A DNA stretch of 64,000 bases from Pieris napi (GCF_905475465.1 NC_062240.1:10865001-10929000), one strand, 5' to 3'. Positions 1-11,104 are shown, counted from the first letter of the stretch. Program-made: numbers and translations. Notes: generated by a model from the sequence alone, not told the origin.

Positions 1-40
1 TCGGATCGGTAGTTTAGGAGTCCATAGCGGACAAACAACA
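1..40 (-). mobile_element. Helitron-like fragment (same family as 52335-52703)
   Basis: The first bases, read in reverse, match the 5' part of the Helitron-like element near 52366 (the stretch CTATGGACTCCTAAACTACC). The copy is cut by the window edge. 41-323 holds nothing I recognise. Confidence 0.5.
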
Positions 41-323
41 GAAGTCAATAAACAGAAGACACACACCGGAAGTAAGTCGAATAGCAGCATCAGCTTCTCC
101 AACCACACTGAGACCACGTGCATTCAATCGAAGATCTACGCCACCGACATTACAACGACCGAGTGACTCGCTCTCATGTTTTTTCTTTTTCTTCTCACGC
201 AGTTCTTTCAGTTTTGTTTCTAGCTTTGAATTAAGAAATAGAGCTTTTAATTGTATTTAAAAATACTTATAGGTACCGTGAGAAAGTGAAATTTCTCTTT
301 CAAATAAATAAAATTTATAGTGT

Positions 324-607
324 ACTAGCGGATCCGACAGAAGTTGTCCTGTACACACGTCTTACATAAAAAATATCGAATAATGTAAAACATTCTTGAC
401 TCGACTTGAAAACAAAAAATTTCATCAAAATCTGTCCAGCCGTTTGAAGTTTAATTACGAACACATGCACAGAAGAATTATATATAGCGCCATCAGCCGT
501 GCTGATTTGTGAATCTAAAATATCCAGAGTGCCACCCAAATGCATACAAAATCGGTCCAGCCGTTTAAGTGTAGTTCAGTGACATACACACGTACAGTAG
601 AATTAGA
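324..607 (-). mobile_element. Helitron-like non-autonomous element, reverse
   Basis: The left edge reads ACTAGCGGATCC, the reverse complement of a Helitron 3' end (CTAGT). The body carries the phrase 'ccagccgttt' twice, as is usual in these short lepidopteran elements. No protein is encoded. The right edge is approximate. Confidence 0.5.
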
Positions 608-768
608 TAAGGTGCGTGATGAATTTAGTTAAGCATTCTGCGAGCACAAAATATTGCAGCTTATAGTTAAATTTATTAAACTAACTATTACTATTTTATT
701 AACTATGTTTTTGCATAAAAAAGTAGTCGTATAAAAGTATAGTATACTTTTTATCTAATATATAAAAG

Positions 769-1109
769 TCTTGTGTCTCAATATTCGTTCCGATACTCCT
801 CCGAAACGGCTCAACCGATTCTTATATTTTTTTTAATGGATATTCAGTAAGTCTGAGAATCGACTACTATCTATCTTTCAAACCCCTAAGTGACACCCCG
901 TCCATCCCCAAAAAAAAATATTTTTTAGAATTTTTTGTTTTTATTTTTTTATGATACAGCATACAAACACACATACCACTACTAATTGTCCCTCCTCTAC
1001 GATCAACCTCTATTTTTTATTTTAGTAGATAGTTATTTTTATAGAACTAAAAAAAATATTTCCTAGTAATAATATACATGGCAAAACAACGTTTGCCGGG
1101 TCAGCTAGT
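769..1109 (+). mobile_element. Helitron-like non-autonomous element, family A
   Basis: It begins TCTTGTGTCTCAA and ends CTAGT. A short hairpin (GGCAAA...TTTGCC) sits about ten bases before the end, and A and T flank it outside. These are the hallmarks of Helitron termini. Closely related copies lie at 5244-5498 and 15303-15634. Confidence 0.65.
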
Positions 1110-2313
1110 ATTTTATAAAAATAAAGATATGTATTCTACATTTGCGTAAAATGCATCATCTAATTCATAATACAACACTATACCATTTCCAGAAGAACAT
1201 CTTTATGTTGTACAAAAGCCTCGTCGATTGGTTCAAACTGTCGTTGAATGACATTGGTTGTCAAGGAAACGGGATTCACTGAAGTGACGGTCTTTCGCGT
1301 TTTTCCTTCTACGCTCCATAAGAACATCTTGAGAATAAGAAAATGATGTCATTATTATACACCTTTATGTTACTTCCGCAGTAATAGCTTTGCGTTTTAA
1401 GTTAAATTTAAGGGTTAACTACCAGGAATGTTTTTATTGTTAGGATATGTTGTAGCATCATCGAATCCTCGAGGAAGGTGGAGAATTAAGAAGTTCATGT
1501 CATTTTCAAGCGTTTAATGTTATTCCTTACATATTTGATAAGTGTTTGATTATCCAAAACGGAGATGTGATACATCAACTCTCAAACGAGAGCATAAATA
1601 TAATAAAAATCTTTGTATATATGCTTACACTTTGGTTTAGTTACAGCGGTAAGTACTAAAATAATTTATAAAAAAAAACATTTAAAAGTCAACGGAACAT
1701 CTATAGAATATAATAATAGTATAACGCTTTTAAAAGCCGGCAACAGACCCACTACTGCCTGCCTTAACTGTCATAACTGCCTTTTATGGCTATTCCGTAG
1801 GCTCGTTTGCGCCTAGAGCTAAGTAAGATCGCTTCGACTGCATAGAATATATTTATTTTTATCTGTAGCTGCCAGGTTTTCGTGAAACTGACAGATGACA
1901 GTTTCGCCCGAACCTGTCAGTTACAGCGGTGTCCTACATTTGTGCACATAATACAATTTTAAATGTACGATTTCAGGTTATACGCGTTAGTAAATAAGCT
2001 ACGGTTTAATATTCAGTAACATACATATGTAGTTTTATATCATGTAAATAATATATAATGATTGTTACTCACCCACAGAGCGATTGCAAGTCTCATACTT
2101 GAAGTTTACGACTCACACAAATTGAAGTTTATAAATAAATACAAGATTTTATCGTTATCCGAATCTAACAACTGAACTCAATTGTTAGGCTTTACGTATA
2201 TCTGAAAAGCTCTTTAATTTTTGATTATTTAATAAAATCATTTCATTCCATTCATCAAATTTTTTTCATTAATAAAATTGTCAGTGAAAAGGAAACGGCG
2301 TGTTAATTATATA
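1110..2313. other. Non-coding stretch, nothing recognised
   Basis: AT-rich sequence with only short open frames. A small inverted repeat around 1872-1925 (phrases 'gtgaaactgacag' and 'aacctgtcag') is the only structure noticed. Confidence 0.4.
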
Positions 2314-2459
2314 CAGTGTAATACGTTATAACGCAAATCTCTCTATAACGTAAAAATGAGTTAAACTAGTTTGGTGTAACACAAAACCCATACATTAATT
2401 CTTCCCTCCTTATAACGAACGCACGGTCCCATGAAATTCGTTATAAAGAATTTACACTG
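2314..2459. mobile_element. Tc1/mariner-type MITE
   Basis: A 146-base element with imperfect terminal inverted repeats: the left end starts CAGTGTAATACGTTATAACG and the right end is its near reverse complement. TA lies on both sides (2312-2313 and 2460-2461), the target duplication expected for Tc1/mariner. No coding capacity. Confidence 0.6.
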
Positions 2460-2584
2460 TATATTATATATTTTAGACAGTAATAATAATTTTTCACATT
2501 AAATAAACTTCAGATAATTATTAATAATTAATGCATCTAAATCATCAGTATTTAATCGGTGAAAAGGCTAAATGAAAACTACAA

Positions 2585-2905
2585 TACATATTTTTTTATA
2601 GAACAGGGGAGCAAACGGGCAGGAGGCTCATCTGATGTTATATAATACCGACTCCCATGGATACTCTCAATGCCAGAGGGCTCGCGAGTGCGTTGGCTTT
2701 TTAAGAATTGATACGCTCTTTTCATTAAGGACCCTAAGTTGAATTGGTTCGGATATACTTCAGTGGGTAGCTGGTTCCACATAGTGGCGGTGCTCGGCAA
2801 AAAACTGTCTTTAAACGCTCAGTTTTGGAAACGATCGTGTATCGTTTTCTGCCTCGACGTCCGATGATGAAGCTCAGAATAGAAAAATATGAATTAGACG
2901 TTTTT
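2585..2905 (-). mobile_element. Non-LTR retrotransposon 3' end, 5'-truncated (family L-A)
   Basis: Read on the minus strand, it encodes the decayed C-terminus of a reverse-transcriptase polyprotein (around residues MWNQLPTEVYP), followed by the family's conserved tail with the phrase 'ATTGAGAG' and an A-rich end. Copies of the tail recur at 6965, 13955, 19890, 27208 and 51450. The copy is dead. The non-LTR class is clear; the clade is not assigned. Confidence 0.65.
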
Positions 2906-3872
2906 AATTTAACAATCAGTTAAATATGAACTCATATTTTAACTGTCTGAATTAAGGGGTTAGTTAGCCATAATTAAAACTAGTGTTATATTAAGTTCAT
3001 TATTCGCGCTATTAAATATTCGATTATCGATAAAAGAGCAAAACAAATAACGAATTAAACGTGGACGATTACAAATCTCGCCATAAAACGAATCCAATAA
3101 ACGATCAAATCGATGTTACGAAACTGCTTCATTTCGATTTGTTCTCGATTCCGTTCTCGTCTCTACTTGCAAGATAAACGTAAGGCGGTCTCGTTCAATT
3201 GTAACATATATATAAGGTAATATAAAGTGATATAAACAAAATGTTCTATATATATAAGTTTACACATGTACGGTGTAAAAGGTAACCCAAATTTAAACAG
3301 ATGATTTGATGCTTCATTGGTTGGAAATTTTACTTCCGTATTTTGTGATGTCTTATCCCAGAGTGGTCATTGTCGCCTATTTGGAGACTTAAATCTCATT
3401 CCTTACAACTTAAAAATTATGTGTGGCTAGTACAATAATATAATATTTATTTATAAATAATATATTTATTTAAAACACGGCAACATGCATAAGATAGAAC
3501 CTAAACTGAAATTTTAGCTAACTTAAGTCTTATTCTTCAAATTGCGAAATAAGTCCTTAAAATAATTCCAACAGTAATTGCTAAATGTCTTCAAGTAATT
3601 TATAGAATAACTTAATTGGATCCGCTTGTTTAAATGCCTTTATTGTTAAATGTAGCATTTCTCTGACAAATTAGGTATTATATTATCTATAGGAATTAAG
3701 TCTACAAGTGACAATTAAATTTATATCACGAACTGGGTTTTATTACGAATAATATATCGTCTTCACAATGATATTATAGTTAATAAGAAATATCGAAACT
3801 CGTGGTTCTAAGATTAATGAAGTATGGACATTGTACTATTTGCTACCTATTTATTATATTATTATTTATTAG
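2906..3872. other. Upstream region of the secreted-protein gene
   Basis: AT-rich, no convincing coding exon. It should hold the promoter and 5' untranslated exon(s) of the gene starting at 3873, since a pyrimidine-rich stretch ending in AG at 3871-3872 looks like an acceptor just before the start codon. I cannot place the transcription start. Confidence 0.3.
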
Positions 3873-5987
3873 TATGGCTGTGATGCGCTGTTTGATGGTG
3901 ATGGTCACGTTAGCGCTGTGCAACGCAGCGCCACCAGTAACGAATTCTTTGGTGAACCTCGGCAAGATGGACATCGCGTTTTATATCGACACAAAACCAC
4001 AAGGTAATTAGACCTTTAGCATCAGAAGCATCTCTATTAAATCTACTTGTGTTTATTGTCTCTGATGTTTTTTATGCAGCCGTTTGAATATTTGTTAGAC
4101 ACTGTCATTTTGTGGGAGCAGTTGCCTATGGACATATATCCAACTTGGTGCCACAGGAAGTGTGATACTGCGATGGTCTAACAGCGCACTCGCAACTCCT
4201 CAGTTACTGCAGTGGTATCTGATCGAATTGCAGCCGACCTCTCTAAAGCGGGCCATAGACGGACCGCATGTTGCAGTCAAGACCGACTTCAATATGCGGT
4301 TTGCTCAGGAACTGCTCGAGCGGTCCGTGTATTGCGAATATGAATTTAGTATGGAAACTGCAGATCGCCGTGCGGCGACCGCATATTGCAGTCGGTCTTG
4401 ACTGCAACATGCGGTCCGTCTATGGCCCGCTTTAGCTCTAAAAACCAGGATGATGTGGCCCTTGCTGAGGTCCATTCCACATCATTCATGACCATAGGGG
4501 TCCGTTATTTCGACCTATGATCGCGTGGCGTGATGGGGACAAATGTGTTACCGTGTCCTGCCTCGGGCGATTTCTGGGGTGTTTTAGTTGGTATGCACAG
4601 TAGCGAGCCCCATTTAACCCACCACCTCAATGCAGTCGCATTAGGACACACACATTAACACATTTCCCCACGAAAAAAAAAAGAAAAGAGTGGTATCACT
4701 GCCCAAGTTGACTTACATAACTTTAACAAAAACTTCAAATTGGCGTACTGAACATCCCATTGGTTTCACCTTCAAGCATAGTAATTCTAATCATCAATAC
4801 GTATTATGTCGCAGATATAAAGGGCTCTCCACTTGTCAAGCAGCGGCTTTCTGGAGTGCAGAGTGAACCCTGTGCCTGCTCGAGGCTTATCTCTCCACGC
4901 GATACCAACCCACTTCCAGATATAATGACCAGACTTCTGCGCAATAACGATATTTTTCCTTTTAACAAGCCTACAATGTCTCCTCTTTGTTGCGACTCTC
5001 ATGAACAGGTACTATATGGTATAGGCTTTGAAAGGTCAAGGTAATATAGGCTTAATCACATAAAAGAAATTATATCTAAGATAAAAATCTTCATACAGAT
5101 TTAACAAAAGATAACTCTCATTTATCTTTTTTGTTATTCGTGATAAAAAGGTTCGAATTCTTACGAATGAAAATATAATTAGGCAATTCAGCTATTCAAC
5201 TTGATACATGCTAAATATTTTTTTATATCAATTATATAGTATTACTTGCTGACCCAGCAATCATTAATAAAATATAATATTTATATAAAATATCTACAAT
5301 AATAAAAAATCATAAAAAAATAAAAATAAAAAAGTTTCTAAAAAATAAATAAAAAATTTTGGGGTGGACACCCCTTATTACTTAGGGGTTTGAAAGATAG
5401 TAGCCGATTCTCAGACTTACTGAATATGCATAAAAAATTTCATAAGAGTCGGTCGAGCCGTTTCCGAGGAGTATGGGAACGAACATTGTGACACGAGAAT
5501 TTTTATATATAGGATTTTGTTTAGTTTTAGTTTCTGAGGTACATACTCGGTAAGATAAGACGAGGGCAGCAGAGCATAGTTTTTAATGCACGATAAGTGA
5601 ATTCATTTATTTTCGTAGCTAAGGGAGGAGTCTATAATACTCGAGATGGGTCCTCACCAACGTATTGGATCTGGTGCCAGTTTGCCGGCAGCTACGCTAC
5701 TGGACGCACTGGTAGGGCCGGGTCTGTTCCCTCAAGATCCACACCCACGCTCTAACCCCATAGAGCTCCTCATTTTTCCAAGCAAAAAGGAAGTTAAATT
5801 CCCAGAAATAAAGAAAAATAAGTTGGCAAAAGACGGTATTAAGGCAGTTGGTGATCGTGAGTTGCGTAATGATTTCAAAACATTGAAACCTCCGTCCGTC
5901 AAAAAAGACCTCACCGGACAGGAAGTACTGGGCAAGGAGGACAAACGCGATGACATGAAATCCAATTCCCATACTAATCTCGTGTAA
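3873..5987 (+). CDS. Secreted protein of unknown function, 3 exons, 230 residues
   Basis: I assembled three exons: 3873-4003 (ATG at 3874), 4815-5008 and 5619-5987 (stop TAA). All junctions are GT-AG and the phases agree: G|AT between exons 1 and 2, whole codons between exons 2 and 3. The joined frame has no internal stop. The start MAVMRCLMVMVTLALCNAAP is a textbook signal peptide, so the product should be secreted. The mature part has a CAC and a CC cysteine cluster around residues 60-105, then a Lys/Asp-rich C-terminus. Polyadenylation signal AATAAA lies near 6026, shortly after the stop. An earlier in-frame ATG at 3802 exists, but the acceptor at 3871 makes 3874 more likely. I do not recognise the family and infer no function. 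Both introns contain transposable elements. Confidence 0.6.
4243..4435. mobile_element. Foldback MITE in intron 1 of the secreted-protein gene
   Basis: The first and last roughly 46 bases are near-perfect inverted repeats beginning CTAAAGCGGGCCATAGACGG. CTCT stands directly outside on both sides (4239-4242 and 4436-4439), a possible target duplication. The superfamily is not certain. Confidence 0.6.
4440..4690 (+). mobile_element. Probable retroelement 3' tail with A-rich end
   Basis: Sequence of non-intronic composition ending in an A-rich run (4673-4688). It looks like the 3' untranslated end of a non-LTR element inserted next to the foldback MITE. There is no coding remnant, so the class is an inference. 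Confidence 0.3.
5244..5498 (-). mobile_element. Helitron-like element, family A, reverse, in intron 2
   Basis: The right edge is the reverse complement of the family A start (TCTCGTGTCACAATG), and the body matches 769-1109 and 15303-15634. The 3' terminal region at 5244 is worn (ACTTGCTGACCC). Confidence 0.6.
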
Positions 5988-6029
5988 TTCGAGAACAGTC
6001 AAAGAAAAAATTCTGGTTATTTCCAATAA

Positions 6030-6712
6030 AATACGCTAAAAGAATACCTATATATTTTTTTAGTCTTTGGTCACATTTAAGCCAAACAGGTGAGCGTCGT
6101 CTTCGCTTGATTATGATTGGTGTAAATGGACCAATCACAATAAAACACGCCATCTTTGATTTAAAATACAATTGTACATTTTATTTATGTAAATTAGACT
6201 ATGTTGCAAAATCTTAAAGGAATCAAAATTTCTTTATAAACCTAATCCTTAATAATACGATCGTATTATGTAAGCAAAAGACTTGGGACTTTTTAAGTAA
6301 GTTTAAAATCGTTTAAGCAAATTTATTATTTAAGACCGTTCTAAATTTAAACTAAAATTCTCAAACTCGAGATCATTTTTTTTCATCTGCGGGTATTTGC
6401 CCTAAGGCTATGAGCGAATCTGTTCTGTGCTGTCATGTGGAGTGGCTTCCTACTGGAAGCATCTACTCATCTGCTGCCTACAGGTTCTGCTAGTCTAGCT
6501 CTAGAATATGGTGACGTTTTAGTCGTTTCATATGTTCTATGGTAAGTTGGGGAGCAAACTCGAGATCATAAATTCGAATCTCTTAGTACCCCGATAGATT
6601 TTTCTTTCCATGTGCAGATATTATAATCCCTCGTAAATTTCCACGGTATGTCTCCGGTGGAAAAAAAAGTCTGCCTATTGTAGGAAATTAAAAATGAAGC
6701 ATAGGGGCCATT
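6030..6712. other. Non-coding stretch, possible old SINE remnant
   Basis: No coding exon seen. The phrase 'gagatcataaattcgaatctc' (6561-6581) resembles a worn B box of a tRNA-derived SINE, but the match is too weak to call. Confidence 0.25.
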
Positions 6713-6960
6713 CAAGTATTACGTAAGCACTATAGGGACGGGGTCTTTGATTTTGTAATTTGGTGATTACGTCAACAGTAATTATTTACTTTTTACACAT
6801 ATTACCCACACATTGTCTATACTTGAAAACAAAATGCATTTTCGAGGATTCCTACATTCCTACGTTTACAATATTTTTGAGAGCTTTGCTTACTTTAGCT
6901 GACAAGATTAATTACCTAATGTATTAGGTAAGCAAATTTACTGCTATAAAATACATTTTA
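6713..6960 (+). repeat. Dispersed repeat related to 10618-10840
   Basis: Begins 'ggggccattcaagtattacg'. The interior (phrases 'ggtgattacgt' and 'cgaggattcctacatt') reappears in inverse orientation at 10618-10840, which begins 'ggggccgttcaagtatta'. The shared edge suggests a DNA transposon with terminal inverted repeats. The superfamily is unknown. Confidence 0.5.
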
Positions 6961-6964
6961 GATA

Positions 6965-7090
6965 TTTTTTTTTATAGAACAGGGGGCAAACGGGCAGGGG
7001 GCTCACCTGATGTTAAGTGATACCGCCGCCCATGGACACTCTCAATGCCAGAGGGCTCGCGAGTGCGTTGCCGGCCTTTCAAGAATTTGT
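6965..7090 (-). mobile_element. LINE tail, family L-A, short copy
   Basis: Conserved tail with the phrases 'acctgatgttaagtgatac' and 'gagggctcgcgagtgcgttg'. Severely 5'-truncated. Confidence 0.6.
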
Positions 7091-7405
7091 AAAAATGATA
7101 AGGCAATTCGAGCCTTAACAATCACAGAGCTTTATTGACAATGTTCACGACGGATTTGGAAGTATAGTTTTAGCAACAACAATTTTAATGAGCACATGTG
7201 CCGATATCGCGAATTTTGTGGCAGATTACAGCGTTCTTGAGTAAGCTGCTTATGGTCTCTCTAATAAAACATTTTACGAGTACGTTACACCAGCGAAAAT
7301 AGTGTGAACGAACACGTGGCATATAAACCGAAGCTCTAGAGTAGGTAATTCACTTATGTATTATTCATATTTGTTTTAAATATATATTACCAAATATTTC
7401 TTTTT

Positions 7406-7838
7406 GAAGTGAAACTTCTTTAGGCGCCTTAGGGTAACATTTTTACGGATGAAACGCAACAATAATAATATTAGCGTCACGAAGATGTGCAGCGTTTTAG
7501 TCGAAGAAAAGGGAGAGAGCGATTGAGACCTATTGAGATAGAGTGAGAAAGCCAACGTAGCATGAAGCCAATAGCCATGGAGAAAAAAATATACGTATTT
7601 ACACATACATATATTTGTTTTAAATTATTTAAAAAAATTAAATGTATTATTTTTATTTTATTATTTAATTTCGACACTTTAAATATTTTAATGACAATTA
7701 AATTCATTAAATTCCTAACATATCTTCCTTTTCCCTCCCTCTAAGTCTCGGAAATCTAAAGGTTTATATTTGTATAAATATAACAAGACTAGAAGATAAA
7801 TATGAATAAAAAATAGTTTTCCAAAGAAGTTTCACTTC
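7406..7838 (+). mobile_element. Short DNA transposon with GAAGTGAAACTTCTTT ends
   Basis: Identical 16-base inverted termini at 7406-7421 and 7823-7838. Each end is itself a small palindrome (GAAGT...ACTTC). The interior is AT-rich without a real gene. Further copies: 53573-54009 (reverse), and one split by an insertion at about 9701-10585. Confidence 0.55.
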
Positions 7839-8422
7839 TGACATGTGTACTTTGTACGCACGCACTTTTTTTTTATATGAAGCTACTAGCGTAGCTAGAT
7901 AGATTGCATTTTAAATTATCACATTGAACAGGTGGAAATTTTGGGATTTATCCGTCAGAATTGCAAAATGATTGCTCTGATCACATACTTATCTATAAAT
8001 TAGGCAAACAATTACAAAAATATTCCTTACCTTTCCTCATCACTTTTTTTATCATCACTTTTTTCATCATCACTTAAAAATTATATTAAAACGCGTAGAC
8101 AAGCATTTTTAATTGGACGGATTAGGCTGTCACTATAAATAACTGTACGACTTTAATAACATTTTCTTAAATCAAAAATCTACTGCAAAAGCGATTCTTG
8201 ATTCAATATCGACGTTTCGTACCACGTAATTCCAAGAGATATCAAATTTGGGTTACGTCGTTAGATGACGTCATAATGGTTCAGCTCCAATACTGATTGT
8301 CTTTGGTAAACGCATTAAATAAATCTCCATTACTCATAGGCAAATTAACATTATTTACATAACTCGAAGTTTGAGCTTTTATCTAAAGCGCTATTAAAGG
8401 ATGCCGATAATAAGGAATACAT

Positions 8423-8674
8423 ACTGTTTCTCCTTCCGTTGTTGTCGCTTCTTCTTGAAAGCCCTCTTGACCCTTAGGAGGAGAAAGGCTGCTCGGTCGA
8501 TAGTGAGCGCGGAGGGTCTCTTTGCAGGCGCGCTGCCCTCCTGCATGCCGTCCCCGTCTGCTCCCTCATCGCACAACTTCAGGCCAAGCCATCGTTGCTT
8601 ACCCGCCGTACGCGTTGCACACGAGCACACACACACTGTCACACGCACACTCGCCTCTTTCTCTGAAACAATAC
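8423..8674 (-). CDS. Possible orphan exon (unrecognised, basic C-terminal part)
   Basis: On the minus strand a GC-rich open stretch runs from an acceptor-like 'ttgtttcag' to a strong donor-like GTATGT that begins at 8422. The translation includes the basic stretch FLLLRVKRAFKKKRQQRKEK. The upstream third (8627-8674) lies in a repeat shared with 12593 onward, so only 8423-8600 is unique and the true exon may be shorter. I do not recognise it and cannot find the neighbouring exons. Confidence 0.3.
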
Positions 8675-9433
8675 ACATTGGTTAGAAATATACTTAAGAA
8701 CAGACAAGTTTACAAATTAAAAAAAAATATCGCTAAAAGTTATCGCTATCGGAAAACGCTGCTATTCTGTTAAGTATCGTGTTAAAAATGTTATATAACC
8801 TCATTTTTCTTCAGTGTGCTTTTGTAACAAGGTTTTGATGATGATAATGTTATTTTCTACCTGTAAGTATAATCTTAGTAATAATAATAATAGTATGCTA
8901 AAAGTAGTCAGTATTTTTGTAATTGTGACAATTCACTTGATTACAAAAATACTGATTTGTATGATTTGAATTGTATTTTGATAGGAAATAAACATATTTT
9001 ATCAAGACTGTAAAAATGCTTATAATTACCATCTTCATTATGTCGATTGTGTGTATTTAAATAATAGTGTTCAGAATACATCTCAAGCCAGAATCTAAAG
9101 ACAACGCTTGGTTCAGACAAAAAAAATAAATGGCGCTACAACCTCTTTAGGTCTTGGCCTCAGATTTCTGAATCTGTTTCATGATAATTTTTTAAATCTA
9201 ATAGGCAAGTAGGTGATCAGCCTCCTGTGCCACACGCCTTCGACTTTTTGGGTCTAAGACATGTCGGTTTCCTCACGATGTTTACCTTCACCGTTCGAGC
9301 AAATGTTAAATGCGCACATAGAAAGAAAGTCCATTGGTGCACAGCCTGGGATCGAACCTACGACTTCAGGCATGAGAGTCGCACGCTGAAGCCACTAGGC
9401 CAACACTGCTCAACTGCTTGGTTTAGACACTGT
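8627..9433. repeat. Duplicated segment, copy 1 (with SINE insertion)
   Basis: About 490 bases match 12593-13060 in order, including 'gctatcggaaaacgctgct', 'gttttgatgatgataatgtt' and 'ggaaataaacatattttta' variants. Here the match is interrupted by the SINE at 9120-9415. It may be a two-copy dispersed repeat rather than a local segmental duplication. Confidence 0.6.
9120..9415 (-). mobile_element. tRNA-derived SINE, family S1, near full length
   Basis: Read in reverse it starts with a tRNA-like head: A-box-like 'tagtggcttcagcg' and B box 'aggttcgatccc'. It then has the S1 body ('cgaacggtgaagg', 'gtcgaaggcgtgtg') and an ATTTATTTTTTT tail. The target duplication is 14 bases with one mismatch (9106-9119 and 9416-9429). 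Transcription would be by RNA polymerase III; it encodes no protein and depends on a LINE. Confidence 0.8.
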
Positions 9434-9700
9434 TGTGTAAAAATAAGTGGTCTACGTAATTCCTCATTTTAATAAATGCAAATAACATGGAATCTCAGTT
9501 GAAAATAATAAAGCTAAACAAAACTGGCAACTACTTAAATGTAAAAGCGAGAAGTTTAGCAAGCTTCACCGCTACTATAACGAAGTACTGTCAAGCGATG
9601 TCATTAACATATAAAGTGCTCAATTGAAAACTTTGTCACAATCAATTCGTGGAAAATAAACAACAAAATGTGTAAAACAAGTTCTTTTAGCGAGAACGCT

Positions 9701-10585
9701 AATTTTAAGTCTTGTTCATATTTATACAAATATAAACCTTTAAGGTGGGAACTGACCAACGTTACGAGGTGTAATGTAACATGTAATGTAATGTTACACA
9801 GCGAGCATTCGTGCAGTCAGTACGTCGTGTTACGGGGAAATTAACGAGCAACGAGCCGCTCGTTGCTCGCTTTGAGTGCTCCACCCGGCTGTCGGTTTTT
9901 TGGCGAATCCTTTAACTGTTACGCGGTTCAGTAATTACGCGTCGCACGTCGCGAGTGATCATGATTATGATTTTCTATAAATTGTGTCTCTCTTAAATAC
10001 TTTTGGTCCAATTAAATTCAACAGTTCTTCAAAATCGAGACCTGCGTACAAGGTTTTTATACAGTCCAATAATCATTTGGTTTTTAATATTGCAATCAAT
10101 AACAAACCACCTCATGCGCCTGTGTTTTTAAATAAGTTTTATGTCCAATAACATTTTTTCTTGTTCTTAATTTGGATGAAACAATAATTAAATAGAATGA
10201 AAGATATCAAGATTATCAGTATCACAACTCGTGAACACTGGCGGCGAAAGGGAGCACAGAGTTTTGACGAGCACGTTACGCCGATTTTAGAACCCAGCGT
10301 AACATGCTCGATGCGTAACACGCTCGATGAGAATGCTACATTACACCTCGTAACTTTGGTCAGTTCCCACCTTTAAATTTCCGAGACTTAGAGGGAGGGA
10401 AAAAGAAAGATATGTTAGAAATTTAATTGTCACTAAAATATTAAAAGTGTCGAAATTAAATAATAAAATATAAATAAACCATTTAATTTTTTTAACTAAT
10501 TAAAAACAAATATATATGTAAATACGTATATTTTTTTCTCCATGGCTATTTGCTTCATGCTACGTTGGCCTTCCTCACTGTAAAA
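9701..10585 (-). mobile_element. Copy of the 7406-type element, split by a MITE
   Basis: 9701-9739 and 10376-10585 together match the reverse of 7406-7838 (for example 'cttagagggagggaaaa' and 'ttctccatggctatt'). The interruption is the MITE at 9743-10372. Confidence 0.6.
9743..10372. mobile_element. PIF/Harbinger-type MITE, long form
   Basis: Terminal inverted repeats start AGGTGGGAACTGACC, and TTA is duplicated on both sides (9740-9742, 10373-10375). A 3-base TWA duplication is typical of PIF/Harbinger. It sits inside another repeat (the 7406 family), whose uninterrupted copy shows the empty site. The 195-base relative is at 12324-12518. No transposase. Confidence 0.7.
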
Positions 10586-10617
10586 TACATTTGTAAAATG
10601 CGATATTTGTAATATGG

Positions 10618-10840
10618 GGCCGTTCAAGTATTAGGTAAGCACATTTACTGCTATTTCACCTCCCCCCCCCCCCCCTCTTGTCAGCAAAAGTAAGGAATGT
10701 CAGCAATGTAGGAATCCTCGAAAATGCATTTCGTTTTCAAGCATAGGCAATGTGTGTAAAAAGTAAATAATTACTGTAGACGTAATCACCAAATTATAAA
10801 AGAATAGACCCCCCTACCCCCCTATAGTGGTACGTTATTT
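10618..10840 (-). repeat. Dispersed repeat, inverse copy of 6713-6960
   Basis: Begins 'ggggccgttcaagtatta' and includes a C-run at about 10660-10674. The inner part is the reverse of 6713-6960. Confidence 0.5.
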
Positions 10841-11104
10841 TAGCGAGAACGCTAAAACATCGCTGCATAAGGTGTTTCGCGCTTCCATTAAACCCACTTC
10901 GTTTTAGTGTAATTAATATCTTCACGTTTAGAAACACTATGTAGCACTCTGTTGTAAAGTGGAAATCATTTATCAGAAGGAAGCAGTAACCACACTTATT
11001 ATAGAATGGAGAAATTATAAATCATTGTCACCGTCATTTGTTTTGGAGCTTGATTTAATTTCGAATTATACAACGTTTTAGGATAACAAACGTACTTAAA
11101 AGTA

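Noticed and set aside
4162..4401. Open frame of 79 codons
   Set aside because: It lies within the foldback MITE and its flank; chance frame.
5697..6026. Minus-strand open frames over exon 3 of the secreted-protein gene
   Set aside because: They overlap an exon with proper splice sites and a poly(A) signal on the plus strand and have no recognisable product.
7376..7744. Three overlapping open frames on both strands
   Set aside because: AT-rich frames within a short inverted-repeat transposon; not conserved in its other copies.
8601..8650. CA-rich run as a microsatellite
   Set aside because: Too short and interrupted; part of the duplicated segment instead.
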